Source of the DNA: DASYAE01 sp036501535
Lineage (GTDB): Bacteria > Actinomycetota > Actinomycetes > Streptomycetales > Catenulisporaceae
Direction: 5' to 3'
NCBI GenBank assembly: GCA_036501535.1
Contig: DASYAE010000202.1
Location: forward strand, 87,442 to 151,441
DNA length: 64,000 bases
Made by a program: the position numbers and the translations under genes. The notes under the pieces are model-generated. The model searched no databases. It was not told the origin of the DNA and saw nothing but the letters and a program-made list of their open reading frames with translations. Of the stretch, positions 63,065 to 64,000 are shown piece after piece (the first letter of the stretch is position 1; each line of letters begins with the position of its first letter).

Positions 63065-63751
63065 ATGCGGATTCTGGTGGTGGACGACGACCAGGCGGTG
63101 CGCGACTCGCTGCGTCGCTCCCTGGCGTTCAACGGGTACGACGTGGAACTGGCCGCGGACGGCCTCGCGGCTCTCGAATCGATCGTGCGCAACCGGCCCG
63201 ACGCCGCCATCCTCGACGTGATGATGCCGCGCCTCGACGGCCTGGAGACCTGCCGCCGGCTGCGCTCGGCCGGCGAAGACCTGCCGATCCTGGTGCTCAC
63301 CGCCCGCGACGCCGTGTCCGACCGGGTCGCCGGGCTCGACGCCGGCGCCGACGACTACCTGCCCAAGCCGTTCGCCCTCGAGGAGCTGCTGGCCCGGCTG
63401 CGCGCCCTGCTGCGCCGCTCGCAGCCCGCGCTGACCACCGGCCACGAGGTGTACCGCTTCGCCGACCTCACCCTGGACAGCGCCGCGCGAGAGGTCACCC
63501 GCGGAGAGCGGCCGCTGCGGCTGACCCGCACCGAGTTCAACCTGCTGGAACTGCTGATGCGGCACCCGAAGCAGGTGCTCAGCCGCGGCCAGATCCTGGA
63601 GGAGGTCTGGGGCTACGACTTCCCGACCACCGCCAACTCGCTCGAGGTGTATATCGGCTACCTGCGGCGTAAGACCGAGGCGGAAGGCGAGACGCGCCTC
63701 ATCCACACCGTCCGCGGGATCGGCTACGCCCTGCGGGAGACCGCACCGTGA
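63065..63751 (+). CDS. OmpR/PhoB-family response regulator, MprA-like
   Basis: A 228-residue regulator; the ATG at 63065 gives 'MRILVVDDDQAVRDSLRRSL', the normal start, and the extra frame to 62948 is not conserved-looking. Receiver residues are visible: Asp-Asp pair, phosphoacceptor Asp in 'AAILDVMMPRLDG', Thr in 'LVLTARDA' and Lys in 'DYLPKPFALEEL'. The winged helix has 'LTRTEFNLLELLMRHPKQVL' and 'YIGYLRRKTE' then 'IHTVRGIGYALRE'. Length and motifs fit the MprA group, which handles envelope stress. Its stop overlaps the kinase start by 4 bp (GTGA). Confidence 0.93.
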   Translation: MRILVVDDDQAVRDSLRRSLAFNGYDVELAADGLAALESIVRNRPDAAILDVMMPRLDGLETCRRLRSAGEDLPILVLTARDAVSDRVAGLDAGADDYLPKPFALEELLARLRALLRRSQPALTTGHEVYRFADLTLDSAAREVTRGERPLRLTRTEFNLLELLMRHPKQVLSRGQILEEVWGYDFPTTANSLEVYIGYLRRKTEAEGETRLIHTVRGIGYALRETAP

Positions 63752-64000
63752 GTCAGCAGGTCACGAGGCACCACACGAGCGCGAAGAGGGCCGCATCGCC
63801 GCAGAACCCGAACGAAACCGGGCGCAGGCGCGCCGGCCTGATCGGCATGTCCCTGCGCGCGCGCGTCTCGCTGCTGGTGATGGCAGCCGTGGGGGTCACT
63901 GTTCTGGCCGCTGCGATAGTCAGCTACATGACTATCCGCGTCGCCGTCACCAACCGGCTCGACGCGAATCTGAGCCAGAAGGCCAACCAGCTTCTCGCGT
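63748..64000 (+). CDS. Sensor histidine kinase, MprB-like (5' part, truncated by window end)
   Basis: The first 84 residues only; the frame is open at base 64000. The GTG at 63748 overlaps the response regulator stop. A ~35-residue basic leader ('GRRRAGLIGMSLRARVS') is followed by the first transmembrane helix ('LLVMAAVGVTVLAAAIVSYM') and the start of an extracytoplasmic loop ('TIRVAVTNRLDANLSQKANQ'). 'SLRARV...LVMAAVGVTV' resembles MprB-type kinases. HAMP and kinase domains lie beyond the window. Confidence 0.85.
   Translation, partial: MSQQVTRHHTSAKRAASPQNPNETGRRRAGLIGMSLRARVSLLVMAAVGVTVLAAAIVSYMTIRVAVTNRLDANLSQKANQLLA

Overview
The window is about 64 kb of very GC-rich, densely coding chromosomal DNA from an actinomycete. 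It carries two mycothiol enzymes (MshB, Mca), an HrdB-type principal sigma factor with a long Lys/Ala/Pro and acidic N-terminus, actinobacteria-restricted families (DUF4307, DUF7455, DUF4192, DUF2304) and many GTG starts with 1-4 bp gene overlaps. The gene order parE - DUF7455 - hrdB - GntR/FadR regulator matches the parE/hrdB/whiH neighbourhood I know from Streptomyces, so a mycelial, probably sporulating relative (Streptomyces/Catenulispora-like) is the best guess; the species cannot be named. I see no tRNA, rRNA, CRISPR array, transposase or prophage gene.

Layout. 1-7.9 kb: cell-surface sugar genes (end of rmlB, rmlD, two family-2 glycosyltransferases, DUF2304, and a tandem pair of paralogous ~717-residue membrane proteins). 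7.9-10.5 kb: mca, DUF4307, greA. 10.7-14.3 kb: a DesKR-like two-component pair in line with an ABC exporter. 14.5-20 kb: a giant VanW-domain protein, a small membrane protein and mshB. 20-25.6 kb: a prim-pol-like protein, a probable pseudokinase and an S9 peptidase. 25.6-28.2 kb: an ECF sigma operon with two DUF4232 proteins. 28.3-33 kb: typA, an unknown membrane protein, and a MerR-YnfA pair. 33-37 kb: sdhCAB. 37-48.5 kb: pepN, a TetR/SDR pair, a sucrase/ferredoxin-like protein, a NarL-type two-component system, an MMPL transporter and an L7/L12-like protein. 48.9-57.6 kb: parE, DUF7455, hrdB, a SpoIIE-type phosphatase and a FadR-family regulator (WhiH candidate). 57.8-64 kb: an ABC pair with a degenerate ATPase, an NrtR-like Nudix regulator, DUF4192 and an MprAB-like two-component system cut by the window end.

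How genes work together. The strongest circuit inferred from sequence alone is at 25.6-28.2 kb. The ECF sigma gene and a downstream lipoprotein gene are each preceded by the same element, TGACAACC-N15-CGTCT. This predicts an autoregulated sigma factor, a membrane partner encoded in its operon and a lipoprotein sharing the partner's DUF4232 domain. Other circuits with visible DNA sites are: MerR with a perfect 24-bp palindrome, controlling YnfA; TetR with twin operators facing an SDR gene; a CRP/GlxR-type site upstream of sdhCAB; an NrtR-like box; and 11-bp-period CTCAGC direct repeats upstream of the MprA-like regulator and, as a six-unit array, upstream of the ABC exporter operon.
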